Source: Streptomyces sp. NRRL WC-3626 (GTDB lineage: Bacteria > Actinomycetota > Actinomycetes > Streptomycetales > Streptomycetaceae). Taken from it: a stretch of 64,000 nucleotides of DNA. The notes below the pieces were generated by a model. It made no database searches, was not told the origin of the DNA, and worked only from the letters and a program-made list of their open reading frames with translations. The position numbers were made by a program, and so were the translations under genes. This document shows positions 25,157-35,883 of this stretch, piece by piece. Numbering within the stretch: position 1 is the first letter of the stretch; each line of letters opens with the position of its first letter. The stretch lies in contig NZ_JOCA01000009.1 in NCBI RefSeq assembly GCF_000718785.1, positions 1 through 64,000 of the forward strand. Reading direction: 5' to 3'.

Positions 25157-26125
25157 ATGCGTGCACTTCTCGTGGTCAACCCGGCGGCAACCACCACCAG
25201 TGCGCGCACGCGCGATGTGCTGATCCACGCGCTCGCCAGCGAGATGAAGCTGGAGGCGGTCACCACCGAGTACCGCGGCCACGGGCGCGACCTGGGCCGG
25301 CAGGCCGCGGAGAGCGACGACATAGACCTCGTGGTGGCGCTCGGCGGCGACGGCACGGTCAACGAGGTCGTCAACGGTCTGCTGCACGCGGGACCCGATC
25401 CGGAGCACCTGCCCGGTCTCGCCGTGGTCCCCGGCGGCTCCACCAACGTCTTCGCCCGCGCGCTCGGTCTGCCCAACCATCCCGTGGAGGCGACCGGCGT
25501 CCTGCTGGACGCGCTGCGCGAGGGCCGTGAGCGTACGGTCGGCCTGGGGCTGACCTCCGGCACGCCGGGCTCGGACGACGAGGCCGTACCGGCCCGCTGG
25601 TTCACCTTCAACGCGGGGCTGGGCTTCGACGCCGGTGTGGTCGGCCGGGTGGAGCAGCAGCGGGAGCGCGGCAGGAAGTCGACCCACGCGCTGTACATGC
25701 GCCAGGTCGTCCGTCAGCTGCTCGGCGACCCGCACCGCCGGCGCGGGGTGATCACCCTGGAGCACCCGGGCGACGAACCGGTCACCGATCTGGCGCTGTC
25801 CATAGTCTCGAACACGTCGCCGTGGACGTTTCTCGGCAATCGCCCGATCTACGCGTCGCCTAAGGCCTCGTTCGATACCGGCCTCGACCTCTTCGGTCTC
25901 AGCCGCATGTCCACCGGCGCGGTTGCCCGGTATGGCACGCAGTTGCTCACTTCGTCCCCGGAGCGCGGACCCCATGGGAGGCATGTGGTCTCCCGGCACG
26001 ATCTGACACGCTTCACCTTGCATTCGAAGGTGCCGCTGCCCCTCCAGATGGACGGTGACCACCTGGGGCTGCGAACCAGCGTGACGTTCACAGGCGTACG
26101 CCGTGCACTGCGTGTGATTGTGTGA
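25157..26125 (+). CDS. Diacylglycerol/sphingosine kinase-like (YegS/DagK) protein
   Basis: 322 residues. N-terminal DAGK catalytic domain: LLVVNPAATTT, LVVALGGDGTVNEVVNGLL (nucleotide loop) and AVVPGGSTNVFARALGLP. The C-terminal beta-sandwich closes with LQMDGDHLG. It likely phosphorylates a diacylglycerol or related lipid at the membrane face. The ATG at 25157 lacks an SD and lies 7 nt after TACCCT (25144-25149), suggesting a leaderless mRNA. Confidence 0.88.
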   Translation: MRALLVVNPAATTTSARTRDVLIHALASEMKLEAVTTEYRGHGRDLGRQAAESDDIDLVVALGGDGTVNEVVNGLLHAGPDPEHLPGLAVVPGGSTNVFARALGLPNHPVEATGVLLDALREGRERTVGLGLTSGTPGSDDEAVPARWFTFNAGLGFDAGVVGRVEQQRERGRKSTHALYMRQVVRQLLGDPHRRRGVITLEHPGDEPVTDLALSIVSNTSPWTFLGNRPIYASPKASFDTGLDLFGLSRMSTGAVARYGTQLLTSSPERGPHGRHVVSRHDLTRFTLHSKVPLPLQMDGDHLGLRTSVTFTGVRRALRVIV

Positions 26126-26443
26126 GCAGAAAGGGCCAAAGTCCTTGCAGTCGAACGTTTAGGCCAGGATCCACCCCATGGAAGTACGGCTGTGACCTAG
26201 TCGACACCGAAGAATCAAAAAAAACTTTCCGGAAGGGGTTGTATCCGCCGCCGAGGTTTGCGAGTCTCTTCTTGGCGATCGGGACGGCCCGCAAGACCGG
26301 CCTCCACAGATCACCGGAACCCCTCTTCACATCCAAGGACCACGCCAGCGAACCTGGCGGTCGGCCCTTCCCTTGTTGAGGGATTCGTGAAAGCGTTCAC
26401 ATTCACAAGCAATCGCATTACATACCTAGGAGAGGTAGCAGCC
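26126..26443. other. wblE upstream region with CRP-like palindrome
   Basis: 318 nt with no gene, markedly more AT-rich than the flanks (an A-run near 26218-26225). It contains a CRP-type dyad at 26386-26401 and the RBS AGGAGAGG (26428-26435) for wblE. A TTCACA-N17-TACATA pair (26396-26424) resembles a promoter but would start transcription inside the RBS, so the true promoter probably lies further upstream. Confidence 0.6.
26386..26401 (+). promoter_or_regulatory. CRP-type operator candidate before wblE
   Basis: CGTGA-AAGCGT-TCACA matches the CRP dyad TGTGA-N6-TCACA at all but one position. It lies 43-58 nt before the wblE ATG. In Mycobacterium tuberculosis the orthologous whiB1 promoter is controlled by CRP (Rv3676), which makes this placement notable. 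Confidence 0.6.
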
Positions 26444-26701
26444 ATGGACTGGCGTCACAACGCCGTTTGCCGCGAGGAAGACCCCGAGCTCTTCTTCCCC
26501 ATCGGCAACACCGGTCCTGCGCTGCTGCAGATCGAGGAAGCCAAGGCCGTCTGCCGTCGCTGCCCGGTGATCGAGAGCTGCCTTCAGTGGGCGCTCGAGT
26601 CCGGTCAGGACAGCGGCGTCTGGGGTGGTCTCAGCGAGGACGAGCGTCGCGCAATGAAGCGCCGTGCCGCCCGCAACCGGGCCCGTCAGGCCTCCGCCTG
26701 A
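26444..26701 (+). CDS. wblE: WhiB-family iron-sulfur transcription factor (WhiB1/WblE)
   Basis: 85 residues. The four cluster-ligating cysteines are present (NAVC ... AVCRRCPVIESCLQWAL), followed by the turn GVWGGLSEDERR and a basic C-terminus (MKRRAARNRARQ). It binds a NO-sensitive [4Fe-4S] cluster and, in mycobacteria, the major sigma factor. The ATG at 26444 follows AGGAGAGG. Its neighbour is a PdtaS-like kinase in tail-to-tail orientation, the same pair as Rv3219-Rv3220c in M. tuberculosis. Confidence 0.95.
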   Translation: MDWRHNAVCREEDPELFFPIGNTGPALLQIEEAKAVCRRCPVIESCLQWALESGQDSGVWGGLSEDERRAMKRRAARNRARQASA

Positions 26702-26789
26702 CAACCCACCCCTGCTGACAGCCTGAGCTTGGCGGCGCGTACAGCGCGTACGCATCTCCCGCCCCCGAGCCGCAGCGCGCAGTTGAGCA

Positions 26790-26823
26790 AGAGCCCCGGC
26801 CGCATTCAGCGGTCCGGGGCTCT
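26790..26823. terminator. Bidirectional terminator between wblE and sensor kinase
   Basis: The stem AGAGCCCCGG-CCGC (26790-26803) with GCGGTCCGGGGCTCT (26809-26823) has one bulged base and the loop ATTCA, between converging genes. Confidence 0.75.
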
Positions 26824-26860
26824 TCGCCGTCTGCGCCGGCCACCGATCCGGGGCCGCCCG

Positions 26861-28327
26861 CTACTTGTCCGACTGCACCGGGATGTCCAGGATCACCCTG
26901 GTCCCCCGCTCCGGTGCCCTCACCATGTCGAACGTGCCGCCCAACTCGCCCTCCACCAGGGTCCGTACGATCTGCAGGCCCAGGTTGCCCGCGGTGTGCG
27001 GGTCGAATCCCTCGGGCAGCCCCACGCCGTCGTCCTGCACGGTGACCAGCAGACGGGACTCCTTCGAGGTGCCGCCGCGGACCGCCGACACCTCGACGGT
27101 GCCGGTCTCACTCTCCGTGAAGCCGTGCTCCAGGGCGTTCTGCAGCACCTCGGTCAGCACCATCGACAGCGGAGTGGCGACCTCGGCGTCGAGTATCCCG
27201 AAGCGGCCCGAGCGCCGGCCGGTGACCTTGCCCGGCGAGATCTCCGCGACCATCGCGAGCACCCGGTCGGCGATCTCGTCGAACTCCACGCGCTCGTCCA
27301 GGTTCTGGGACAGCGTCTCGTGCACGATGGCGATGGATCCCACCCGGCGCACCGCCTCCTCCAGCGCGGCACGGCCCCGCTCGGACCCGATGCGCCGGGC
27401 CTGCAGCCGCAACAGCGCCGCCACCGTCTGGAGGTTGTTCTTCACCCGGTGGTGGATCTCCCGGATGGTCGCGTCCTTGGTGATCAACTCGCGCTCGCGG
27501 CGGCGGAGTTCCGTGACGTCACGGAGCAGCACCAGCGAACCGATGCGCGTCCCCTTCGGCTTCAGCGGGATCGCCCGGAACTGGATCACCCCGTCGCGCG
27601 CCTCGATCTCGAACTCGCGCGGCGCCCAGCCGCTGGCCACCTTGACCATCGCCTCGTCCACCGGCCCGCGGGACGGCGCCAGTTCGGCGGTGGTCTGCCC
27701 GAGGTGATGCCCCACCAGGTCGGCCGCGAGACCCATCCGGTGGTACGCGGACAGGGCGTTCGGTGAGGCGTACTGGACGATGCCGTCGGCGTCGAGCCGG
27801 ATCAGCCCGTCACCGACCCGGGGCGAGGCGTCCATCTCCAGCTGCTGGTTGGCGAACGGAAAGGAGCCGGCCGCGATCATCTGCGCGAGGTCGGAGGCGC
27901 TCTGCAGATAGGTGAGCTCCAGCCGGCTCGGGGTGCGCACGGTGAGCAGGTTGGTGTTGCGCGCGATCACCCCGAGGACGCGCCCCTCACGCCGTACGGG
28001 GATGGACTCGACCCGTACGGGAACCTCCTCGCGCCACTCCGGGTCTCCCTCGCGCACGATCCGGCCCTCGTCCAGGGCCGCGTCCAGCATGGGACGGCGT
28101 CCACGCGGGACGAGATGGCCGACCATGTCGTCCTGGTAGGAGGTCGGGCCGGTGTTGGGCCGCATCTGGGCGACGGAGACATAGCGGGTGCCGTCGCGGG
28201 TGGGGACCCACAGGACGAGGTCGGCGAAGGAGAGGTCGGAGAGCAGCTGCCACTCCGAGACCAGCAGATGGAGCCACTCGAGATCGGTGTCGTCGAGGGC
28301 GGTGTGCTGGCGTACGAGTTCGTTCAT
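26861..28327 (-). CDS. PdtaS-like sensor histidine kinase (GAF/PAS, HisKA_2)
   Basis: 488 residues, soluble. An N-terminal GAF-like sensor (about 1-160), a PAS domain (about 165-290: DGLIRLDADGIVQYASPNALSAYHRMG), then the HisKA_2 dimerisation helix with EIHHRVKNNLQTVAALLRLQAR (phospho-His) and HATPase (EVLQNALEHGF, DDGVGLPEGF, GLQIVRTLVEGELGG). The domain order and its place beside wblE match mycobacterial PdtaS, whose partner PdtaR is an ANTAR RNA-binding antiterminator; no ANTAR gene is present here. The ATG at 28327 (MNELVRQHTALD) is used. Confidence 0.9.
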   Translation of the reverse strand: MNELVRQHTALDDTDLEWLHLLVSEWQLLSDLSFADLVLWVPTRDGTRYVSVAQMRPNTGPTSYQDDMVGHLVPRGRRPMLDAALDEGRIVREGDPEWREEVPVRVESIPVRREGRVLGVIARNTNLLTVRTPSRLELTYLQSASDLAQMIAAGSFPFANQQLEMDASPRVGDGLIRLDADGIVQYASPNALSAYHRMGLAADLVGHHLGQTTAELAPSRGPVDEAMVKVASGWAPREFEIEARDGVIQFRAIPLKPKGTRIGSLVLLRDVTELRRRERELITKDATIREIHHRVKNNLQTVAALLRLQARRIGSERGRAALEEAVRRVGSIAIVHETLSQNLDERVEFDEIADRVLAMVAEISPGKVTGRRSGRFGILDAEVATPLSMVLTEVLQNALEHGFTESETGTVEVSAVRGGTSKESRLLVTVQDDGVGLPEGFDPHTAGNLGLQIVRTLVEGELGGTFDMVRAPERGTRVILDIPVQSDK

Positions 28328-28576
28328 GGAGGGCACGTCAGCGAGCGTACCCGGGGGTCGGTGCCGCTCCCGAGAACACCCGCGGGCCGCGGCGCCTGAG
28401 AGGGACCCTCAACCCTCCTCGGCACCGCAGCCCGGAGCAACATCGGCCGTGGGGTGTGCGGTCCCGGTCGGCCGAGGGACGAGGAGCCGGGGCAGTCAGG
28501 GCAGAGAGCTCCGGTTCCTCGGTTCCGCCTTCCTGTGCGGGGAAGGCAGGCTTGTGTTTCGCCCTGCTACGCATTG

Positions 28577-28588
28577 TGGACTAGACCA
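28577..28588. promoter_or_regulatory. DasR-responsive element candidate 1
   Basis: TGGACTAGACCA differs from the dre core TGGTCTAGACCA at one base. It is about 250 nt from both the kinase and nagB starts, so its target is uncertain. Confidence 0.65.
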
Positions 28589-28749
28589 CTGTCCCTGTAA
28601 ATGCGTGGAACGCCGTTCTTTGCTGTCGCCCCGCCGTCCTCCGGACGCGGGCGTCCGCGAGGCAGCCTAACCCGTACGGCCCCCGCACGGGACGGGCCGT
28701 CGCGCAATTCGGCCGCGCGGACCCCGTACCGCCTCTGTTAGATTGAGAT

Positions 28750-28761
28750 TGGTCTAAACCA
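28750..28761. promoter_or_regulatory. DasR-responsive element candidate 2 (nagB)
   Basis: TGGTCTAAACCA, one mismatch from the dre core, lies 73 nt before the nagB GTG and just after a possible -35 TTGAGA (28743-28748). DasR bound here would block nagB transcription. Confidence 0.8.
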
Positions 28762-28834
28762 CATTGCATCACCCGGACCCGCGGACCCGGGGTCCCGTCC
28801 CAGTCGAGTCCTCCTGAAGATCGGCAGGCCCACC

Positions 28835-30542
<1,708 letters not shown>

Positions 30543-30747
30543 CCCCGGACCCGTCTCGCACTCACCTTCGACGCGTCCCGCAAAAGCGTCGAAAACGGGT
30601 GGTTGACAAGGTTTTCGTTGCTGTTGCCTCTCGGTTGCGCGGCGCCTGGGTACCGCTGTGCGGACGAGGGGTTACGGCCGGACAGTGCCCTGACCTACAT
30701 TTCCGCGCACTACCGCCGGTGATCAGTGAGGGGACGGGAACCGTCTG

Positions 30748-31014
30748 ATGTCACAAGCCCCAGAAACCAGAGAAGGGCCGGTGGTGACGCCCACCCGCGT
30801 CGTCATCGCCCTCTGTCTCGTCGCACCGTTCGTGGCCATGCTGTGGGTCGGGTCCTACGCGAAGACCGACCCGCAGTTCATCGGCATCCCGTTCTTCTAC
30901 TGGTACCAGATGCTGTGGGTGCTGCTCTCCACCGTCCTGACCATGACCGCGTACAAGCTGTGGCAGCGTGACCAGCGCGCCCGCTCGGCCTCGAAGGGCG
31001 GTGCGTCGCGGTGA
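30748..31014 (+). CDS. DUF3311 small membrane protein, symporter partner
   Basis: 88 residues with two transmembrane helices (RVVIALCLVAPFVAMLW and FFYWYQMLWVLLSTVLTMTAYKLW). DUF3311 proteins are encoded directly before sodium:solute symporters and are probably accessory subunits. The stop overlaps the symporter's GTG (GTGA). An imperfect promoter with TTGACA lies near 30603; the 205-nt upstream gap also has a hairpin TTCGACGC ... GCGTCGAA at 30567-30593. Confidence 0.85.
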   Translation: MSQAPETREGPVVTPTRVVIALCLVAPFVAMLWVGSYAKTDPQFIGIPFFYWYQMLWVLLSTVLTMTAYKLWQRDQRARSASKGGASR

Positions 31015-32639
31015 ACGACGGCGTCAACGGCGTGGCACTCGCCGTCTTCATCTTCTTCTTCCTGCTGGTCACGGCGATGGGCTTCCTGGCCGCGCGCTGG
31101 CGCAAGGCCGAGAACGAGCACAGCCTCGACGAGTGGGGTCTGGGCGGCCGGTCCTTCGGCACCTGGGTGACCTGGTTCCTGCTCGGCGGCGACCTGTACA
31201 CCGCGTACACCTTCGTGGCCGTACCGGCGGCGATCTACGCGGCGGGCGCGGCCGGCTTCTTCGCGGTGCCGTACACGATCCTGGTGTACCCGCTGATCTT
31301 CACCTTCCTGCCCCGGCTGTGGTCGGTCTCGCACAAGCACGGCTATGTGACGACGTCCGACTTCGTGCGCGGCCGGTTCGGCTCGAAGGGCCTGTCGCTG
31401 GCCGTCGCGGTCACGGGCATCCTGGCGACGATGCCGTACATCGCGCTCCAACTGGTCGGCATCCAGGCCGTGCTCGACGTGATGGGTGTCGGCGGCGGCG
31501 AGAACACCAACTGGTTCGTCAAGGACCTGCCGCTGCTGATCGCCTTCGGTGTGCTGGCGGCGTACACGTACTCGTCGGGGCTGCGGGCCCCCGCACTGAT
31601 CGCGTTCGTCAAGGACACGCTGATCTACATCGTCATCGCGGTGGCGATCATCTACATCCCGATCAAGCTGGGCGGCTTCGACGAGATCTTCGCCAAGGCG
31701 AGCGAGGCGTACAGCCAGACCAACCCGGCCACGGGCGCGCCGCGCGGTGCGCTGGTACCGAGTGAGGCGGGCCAGTGGACGTACGCCACGCTGGCGCTCG
31801 GCTCCGCGCTCGCGCTGTTCATGTACCCGCACTCGATCACGGCGACGCTGTCCTCGCGCAGCCGTGAGGTGATCCGCCGCAACACCACGATCCTGCCGCT
31901 GTACTCCCTGATGCTGGGTCTGCTGGCGCTGCTCGGCTTCATGGCGATCGCGGCCGGGGTCAAGGTCAGCAACGGCCAACTGGCGATCCCCCAGCTGTTC
32001 GAGGACATGTTCCCGGACTGGTTCGCGGGCGTGGCCTTCGCGGCGATCGGCATCGGCGCGCTGGTGCCGGCGGCGATCATGTCGATCGCGGCGGCGAACC
32101 TGTTCACCCGCAACATCTACAAGGACTTCATCAAGCCGGACGCGACGCCGAAGCAGGAGACCCAGGTCTCCAAGATCGTGTCCCTGCTGGTGAAGGTGGG
32201 CGCGCTGGTCTTCGTCCTGACCATGGACAAGACGGTCGCGATCAACTTCCAGCTGCTCGGCGGGATCTGGATCCTGCAGACCTTCCCGGCGCTGGTGGGC
32301 GGCCTGTTCACCCGCTGGTTCCACCGCTGGGCGCTGATCGGCGGCTGGGCGGTCGGCATGATCTACGGCACCGTCGCCGCGTACGGGGTGGCCTCGCCGA
32401 CGCAGAAGCACTTCGGCGGATCGTCCAAGGAGATCCCGGGCATCGGCGAGATCGGCTACATCGGCCTCACCGCGTTCGTGCTCAACGTCCTGGTCACGGT
32501 CGTCCTGACGTTCGTCTTCCGGGCCGTCAAGGCGCCCGAGGGCGTCGACGAGACCCGGCCGCAGGACTACACGGCGGACGCCGGTGACGCCGGTGTCCAG
32601 GTGGAGCTTCCGCCGGCCACGGCGGGCAGTTCGCACTGA
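31011..32639 (+). CDS. Sodium:solute symporter (monocarboxylate permease MctP-like)
   Basis: 542 residues, about 13 transmembrane segments of the SSS family. The hallmarks GLGGRSFGTWVTWFLLGGDLYTAYTF and AIGIGALVPAAIMSIAAANLFTRNIYKDFI are visible. The pairing with a DUF3311 protein is that of MctP-like transporters for lactate, pyruvate, acetate and related acids; the substrate is inferred. The GTG start at 31011 overlaps the preceding stop. The operon ends in a hairpin at 32659. Confidence 0.9.
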   Translation: MNDGVNGVALAVFIFFFLLVTAMGFLAARWRKAENEHSLDEWGLGGRSFGTWVTWFLLGGDLYTAYTFVAVPAAIYAAGAAGFFAVPYTILVYPLIFTFLPRLWSVSHKHGYVTTSDFVRGRFGSKGLSLAVAVTGILATMPYIALQLVGIQAVLDVMGVGGGENTNWFVKDLPLLIAFGVLAAYTYSSGLRAPALIAFVKDTLIYIVIAVAIIYIPIKLGGFDEIFAKASEAYSQTNPATGAPRGALVPSEAGQWTYATLALGSALALFMYPHSITATLSSRSREVIRRNTTILPLYSLMLGLLALLGFMAIAAGVKVSNGQLAIPQLFEDMFPDWFAGVAFAAIGIGALVPAAIMSIAAANLFTRNIYKDFIKPDATPKQETQVSKIVSLLVKVGALVFVLTMDKTVAINFQLLGGIWILQTFPALVGGLFTRWFHRWALIGGWAVGMIYGTVAAYGVASPTQKHFGGSSKEIPGIGEIGYIGLTAFVLNVLVTVVLTFVFRAVKAPEGVDETRPQDYTADAGDAGVQVELPPATAGSSH

Positions 32640-32658
32640 CGCCGTACGTTTCGGGCAG

Positions 32659-32687
32659 CGGGCCGCCGGAGGAAAACCGGCGGCCCG
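32659..32687 (+). terminator. Terminator after symporter operon
   Basis: A perfect 11-bp stem CGGGCCGCCGG (32659-32669) with CCGGCGGCCCG (32677-32687) around AGGAAAA, 20 nt after the symporter stop. Confidence 0.8.
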
Positions 32688-32716
32688 TCGCCGTACCCGT
32701 CCGGCACACTCGGCTC

Positions 32717-33223
32717 ATGGACATCGTCATCCGGCCGGTGGAGTCCGGCGAGCACGGGGAACTGGGCGAGATCACCGCGCGGGCCTATCTCCTGGACGGG
32801 CTGCTCGACTTCGGGGAGGACGACGCGTACCTGCACGAGCTCAGGAACGTGGCGAAGCGGGCGTCGGCCGCCGAGGTGCTCGTCGCCGTGGCGGACGGGG
32901 CGCTGCTGGGCGGGGTGACGTTCGTGCCGGGCCCCGGTCCGATGGCCGACATCGCGGGGCCGGGCGAGGCGGAGATCCGGATGCTCGCGGTCGCCCGAGC
33001 GGGCCGGGGGCGGGGTGCCGGGGAGGCCCTGGTGCGTGCCTGCGTCGACCGGGCACGGGCCGCCGAGGGGTGCGTACGGGTCGTGCTGTCGACCCAGAGC
33101 ACCATGCGCGCCGCCCACCGCATCTACGAACGGCTGGGCTTCACCCGCACCCCGGAGCGCGACTGGAACCCCCTCCCGGAGCTGGACGACATCACCCTGC
33201 TCACCTACGAGCTGACACTCTGA
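32717..33223 (+). CDS. GNAT family N-acetyltransferase
   Basis: 168 residues: IVIRPVESGEHGELGEITARAY at the N-terminus, EIRMLAVARAGRGRGAGEALVRACVDRA (acetyl-CoA loop) and STQSTMRAAHRIYERLGFTRTPERDW. A typical small-molecule or protein acetyltransferase; substrate unknown. No SD precedes the ATG at 32717. A single gene between the symporter terminator and the B12 riboswitch. Confidence 0.87.
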   Translation: MDIVIRPVESGEHGELGEITARAYLLDGLLDFGEDDAYLHELRNVAKRASAAEVLVAVADGALLGGVTFVPGPGPMADIAGPGEAEIRMLAVARAGRGRGAGEALVRACVDRARAAEGCVRVVLSTQSTMRAAHRIYERLGFTRTPERDWNPLPELDDITLLTYELTL

Positions 33224-33269
33224 CACCTTCGCGACACAAGATATGGGGCTGCTGGCGACACCCGGCACA

Positions 33270-33390
33270 AGATGTATGCTCATGCTCGCTGTCGCCGCAG
33301 GGGAATCCGGTGTGAATCCGGAACTGTCCCGCAACGGTGTACCCATGCCCGCGTGGCCATGGGGGTCAGTCCGAGGACCTGCCGACAGTG
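33270..33390 (+). ncRNA. Cobalamin (B12) riboswitch upstream of nrdAB
   Basis: Conserved elements occur in order: GGGGAATCCGGTGTGAATC near 33300-33318, CCGGAACTGTCCCGCAACGG near 33318-33338, and the B12 box GTCAGTCCGAGGACCTGCC at 33365-33383. It ends about 130 nt before the nrdA GTG (RBS GGGAGAG at 33510-33516). In S. coelicolor a B12 riboswitch represses class I nrdABS when the B12-dependent class II enzyme can work. Boundaries are approximate. Confidence 0.92.
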
Positions 33391-33522
33391 CGCCCGGCCG
33401 TCCGGTCCGGGTGCCTGACGTCCGGGCCTCGCGGAATGGGCCGGTGGACGCGACGCCGTGTGCGCTCGTGTACCGCCCCCTGCGCTCTTCGAGGCCCCGT
33501 GCCGAGCGAGGGAGAGCCACAC

Positions 33523-35883
33523 GTGACCATCGCGCCAGCCGATCCGGTTTCAGCGATCGGTGTGACCGAGGAGAGCGACGGCCCCGGTGCCGCGCTGCTG
33601 CGGATCCTGACCGAGCTGACCGCCGACCTGCCGGACGCCGACCCCGGACGGGTCGCCGCCGCCGCGCTGCGCGGCCGGTCCGCGGCCGCGGACCTGGCGG
33701 AGCTGCGGGAGCTGGCCACCGAGGCCGCGGCCGGGCTGATCTCCGAGGACCCGGCCTACTCCCGGCTCGCCGCCCGGCTGCTCACCCTCGGTATCCGTGC
33801 CGAGGCCGCCTCGCAGGGCGTCACGTCGTTCACCGGGTCCGTCGCGACCGGGCACCGCGAGGGTCTGATCGCCGACCGGACCGCCGCGTTCGTCGGGCTG
33901 CACGCCGCCCGCCTGGACGCGCTGATCGACACGGGCGCCGACGACCGCTTCGGCTACTTCGGCCTGCGCACCCTGCACAGCCGCTATCTGCTGCGGCACC
34001 CGGTCACCCGCAAGGTCGTCGAGACCCCCCAGCACTTCCTGCTGCGGGTCGCCGCCGGTCTCGCCGAGGACGACTCCGCGCGGTCGGTGGACGAGGTCGC
34101 CGCGCTGTACGCGCTGATGAGCCGCCTGGACTACCTGCCCTCCTCCCCCACCCTGTTCAACTCCGGCACCCGGCACCCCCAGATGTCGTCCTGCTACCTC
34201 CTCGACTCCCCGCTGGACGAGCTGGACTCGATCTACGACCGCTACCACCAGGTCGCCCGGCTCTCCAAGCACGCCGGCGGCATCGGCCTGTCGTACTCTC
34301 GTGTCCGCGCCCGGGGTTCGCTGATCCGCGGCACCAACGGGCACTCCAACGGCATCGTGCCGTTCCTGAAGACGCTCGACGCCTCCGTCGCCGCCGTGAA
34401 CCAGGGCGGGCGGCGCAAGGGAGCCGCGGCCGTCTACCTGGAGACCTGGCACTCCGACATCGAGGAGTTCCTGGAACTGCGCGACAACACCGGTGAGGAC
34501 GCCCGCCGTACGCACAATCTGAACCTCGCGCACTGGGTGCCGGACGAGTTCATGCGCCGGGTGAACGCCGACGCGCCCTGGTCGCTGTTCTCCCCGGCGG
34601 ACGTGCCGGAACTCGTCGACCTGTGGGGCGGGGACTTCGACGCGGCGTACCGCGCGGCCGAGGCGAAGGGGCTGGCGCGGAAGACCCTCCCGGCCCGTGA
34701 GCTGTACGGCCGTATGATGCGCACCCTCGCGCAGACCGGCAACGCCTGGATGACCTTCAAGGACGCCGCCAACCGCACGGCCAACCAGACGGCGACGCCC
34801 GGCCACGTCGTCCACTCCTCCAACCTGTGCACGGAGATCCTCGAGGTCACCGACGACGGGGAGACCGCCGTCTGCAACCTGGGCTCGGTCAACCTCGGTG
34901 CCTTCGTGACCGGCGGGGACATCGACTGGGAGCGCCTGGACGAGACCGTCCGCACGGCCGTCACCTTCCTCGACCGGGTGGTGGACATCAACTACTACCC
35001 GACCGAGCAGGCGGGCCGCTCCAACGCCCGCTGGCGCCCGGTCGGTCTGGGCGCCATGGGTCTCCAGGACGTCTTCTTCCAGCTGCGGCTGCCGTTCGAC
35101 TCGCCCGAGGCGAAGGCGCTGTCCACGAGGATCGCCGAGCGGATCATGCTCGCCGCGTACGAGACCTCCGCGGATCTCGCCGAGCGGAGCGGCCCGCTGC
35201 CCGCCTGGGAGCAGACCCGCACCGCGCGGGGCGTGCTGCACCCCGACCACTACGACACGGACCTCGTCTGGCCGGAGCGCTGGGCGGCGCTGCGCGAGCG
35301 GATCGCCGCCGTGGGGATGCGCAACGCGCTGCTCCTGGCGATCGCGCCCACCGCCACCATCGCGTCCATCGCCGGCGTGTACGAGTGCATCGAGCCGCAG
35401 GTGTCCAACCTGTTCAAGCGCGAGACGCTGTCCGGGGAGTTCCTCCAGGTCAACTCGTATCTGGTGGACGATCTGAAGCGGCTGGGCGTGTGGGACGCGC
35501 GGACGCGCGAGGCGCTGCGCGAGGCCAACGGCTCGGTGCAGGACTTCGCCTGGATCCCCGACGAGGTACGGCGGCTGTACCGCACGGCGTGGGAGATCCC
35601 GCAGCGCGGTCTGATCGACATGGCCGCTGCCCGCACCCCGTTCCTGGACCAGGCGCAGTCGCTGAACCTGTTCCTGGAGACGCCGACCATCGGCAAGCTC
35701 TCCTCGATGTACGCGTACGCGTGGAAGCAGGGCCTGAAGACCACCTATTACCTGCGCTCCCGCCCCGCCACCCGGATCGCCCGCGCGGCGGCCCGGACCA
35801 CCGTCCCCGTCCCGCAGCAGGCCGACCCCGACGCGGTCGCCTGCTCCCTGGAAAACCCCGAGTCCTGCGAGGCCTGTCAGTGA
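33523..35883 (+). CDS. nrdA: Class I ribonucleotide reductase, alpha (large) subunit
   Basis: 786 residues. Active-site features: MSSCYLLDSPLDELDSIYD, SKHAGGIGLSYSRVRARGS, HSSNLCTEILEVT (Asn-Cys-Glu triad), AVCNLGSVNLGAF, APTATIASIAGVYECIEP, and the C-terminal redox pair CEAC. The N-terminus does not show a clear ATP-cone motif. The GTG at 33523 follows GGGAGAG. It reduces ribonucleotides to deoxyribonucleotides with the NrdB radical. The stop overlaps the nrdB start (TGATG). The long leader carries a cobalamin riboswitch. Confidence 0.95.
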   Translation: MTIAPADPVSAIGVTEESDGPGAALLRILTELTADLPDADPGRVAAAALRGRSAAADLAELRELATEAAAGLISEDPAYSRLAARLLTLGIRAEAASQGVTSFTGSVATGHREGLIADRTAAFVGLHAARLDALIDTGADDRFGYFGLRTLHSRYLLRHPVTRKVVETPQHFLLRVAAGLAEDDSARSVDEVAALYALMSRLDYLPSSPTLFNSGTRHPQMSSCYLLDSPLDELDSIYDRYHQVARLSKHAGGIGLSYSRVRARGSLIRGTNGHSNGIVPFLKTLDASVAAVNQGGRRKGAAAVYLETWHSDIEEFLELRDNTGEDARRTHNLNLAHWVPDEFMRRVNADAPWSLFSPADVPELVDLWGGDFDAAYRAAEAKGLARKTLPARELYGRMMRTLAQTGNAWMTFKDAANRTANQTATPGHVVHSSNLCTEILEVTDDGETAVCNLGSVNLGAFVTGGDIDWERLDETVRTAVTFLDRVVDINYYPTEQAGRSNARWRPVGLGAMGLQDVFFQLRLPFDSPEAKALSTRIAERIMLAAYETSADLAERSGPLPAWEQTRTARGVLHPDHYDTDLVWPERWAALRERIAAVGMRNALLLAIAPTATIASIAGVYECIEPQVSNLFKRETLSGEFLQVNSYLVDDLKRLGVWDARTREALREANGSVQDFAWIPDEVRRLYRTAWEIPQRGLIDMAAARTPFLDQAQSLNLFLETPTIGKLSSMYAYAWKQGLKTTYYLRSRPATRIARAAARTTVPVPQQADPDAVACSLENPESCEACQ

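Larger units (their letters stand above)
28328..28834. other. Intergenic region between sensor kinase and nagB
   Basis: 507 nt between divergent genes with no coding frame. It contains two DasR-type operators (28577-28588 and 28750-28761) and a stretch of reduced GC around 28555-28625. No structured RNA was recognised. Confidence 0.7.

Noticed and set aside
26396..26424. TTCACA-17-TACATA as the wblE promoter
   Set aside because: The predicted start would fall within the Shine-Dalgarno sequence, leaving no room for it.
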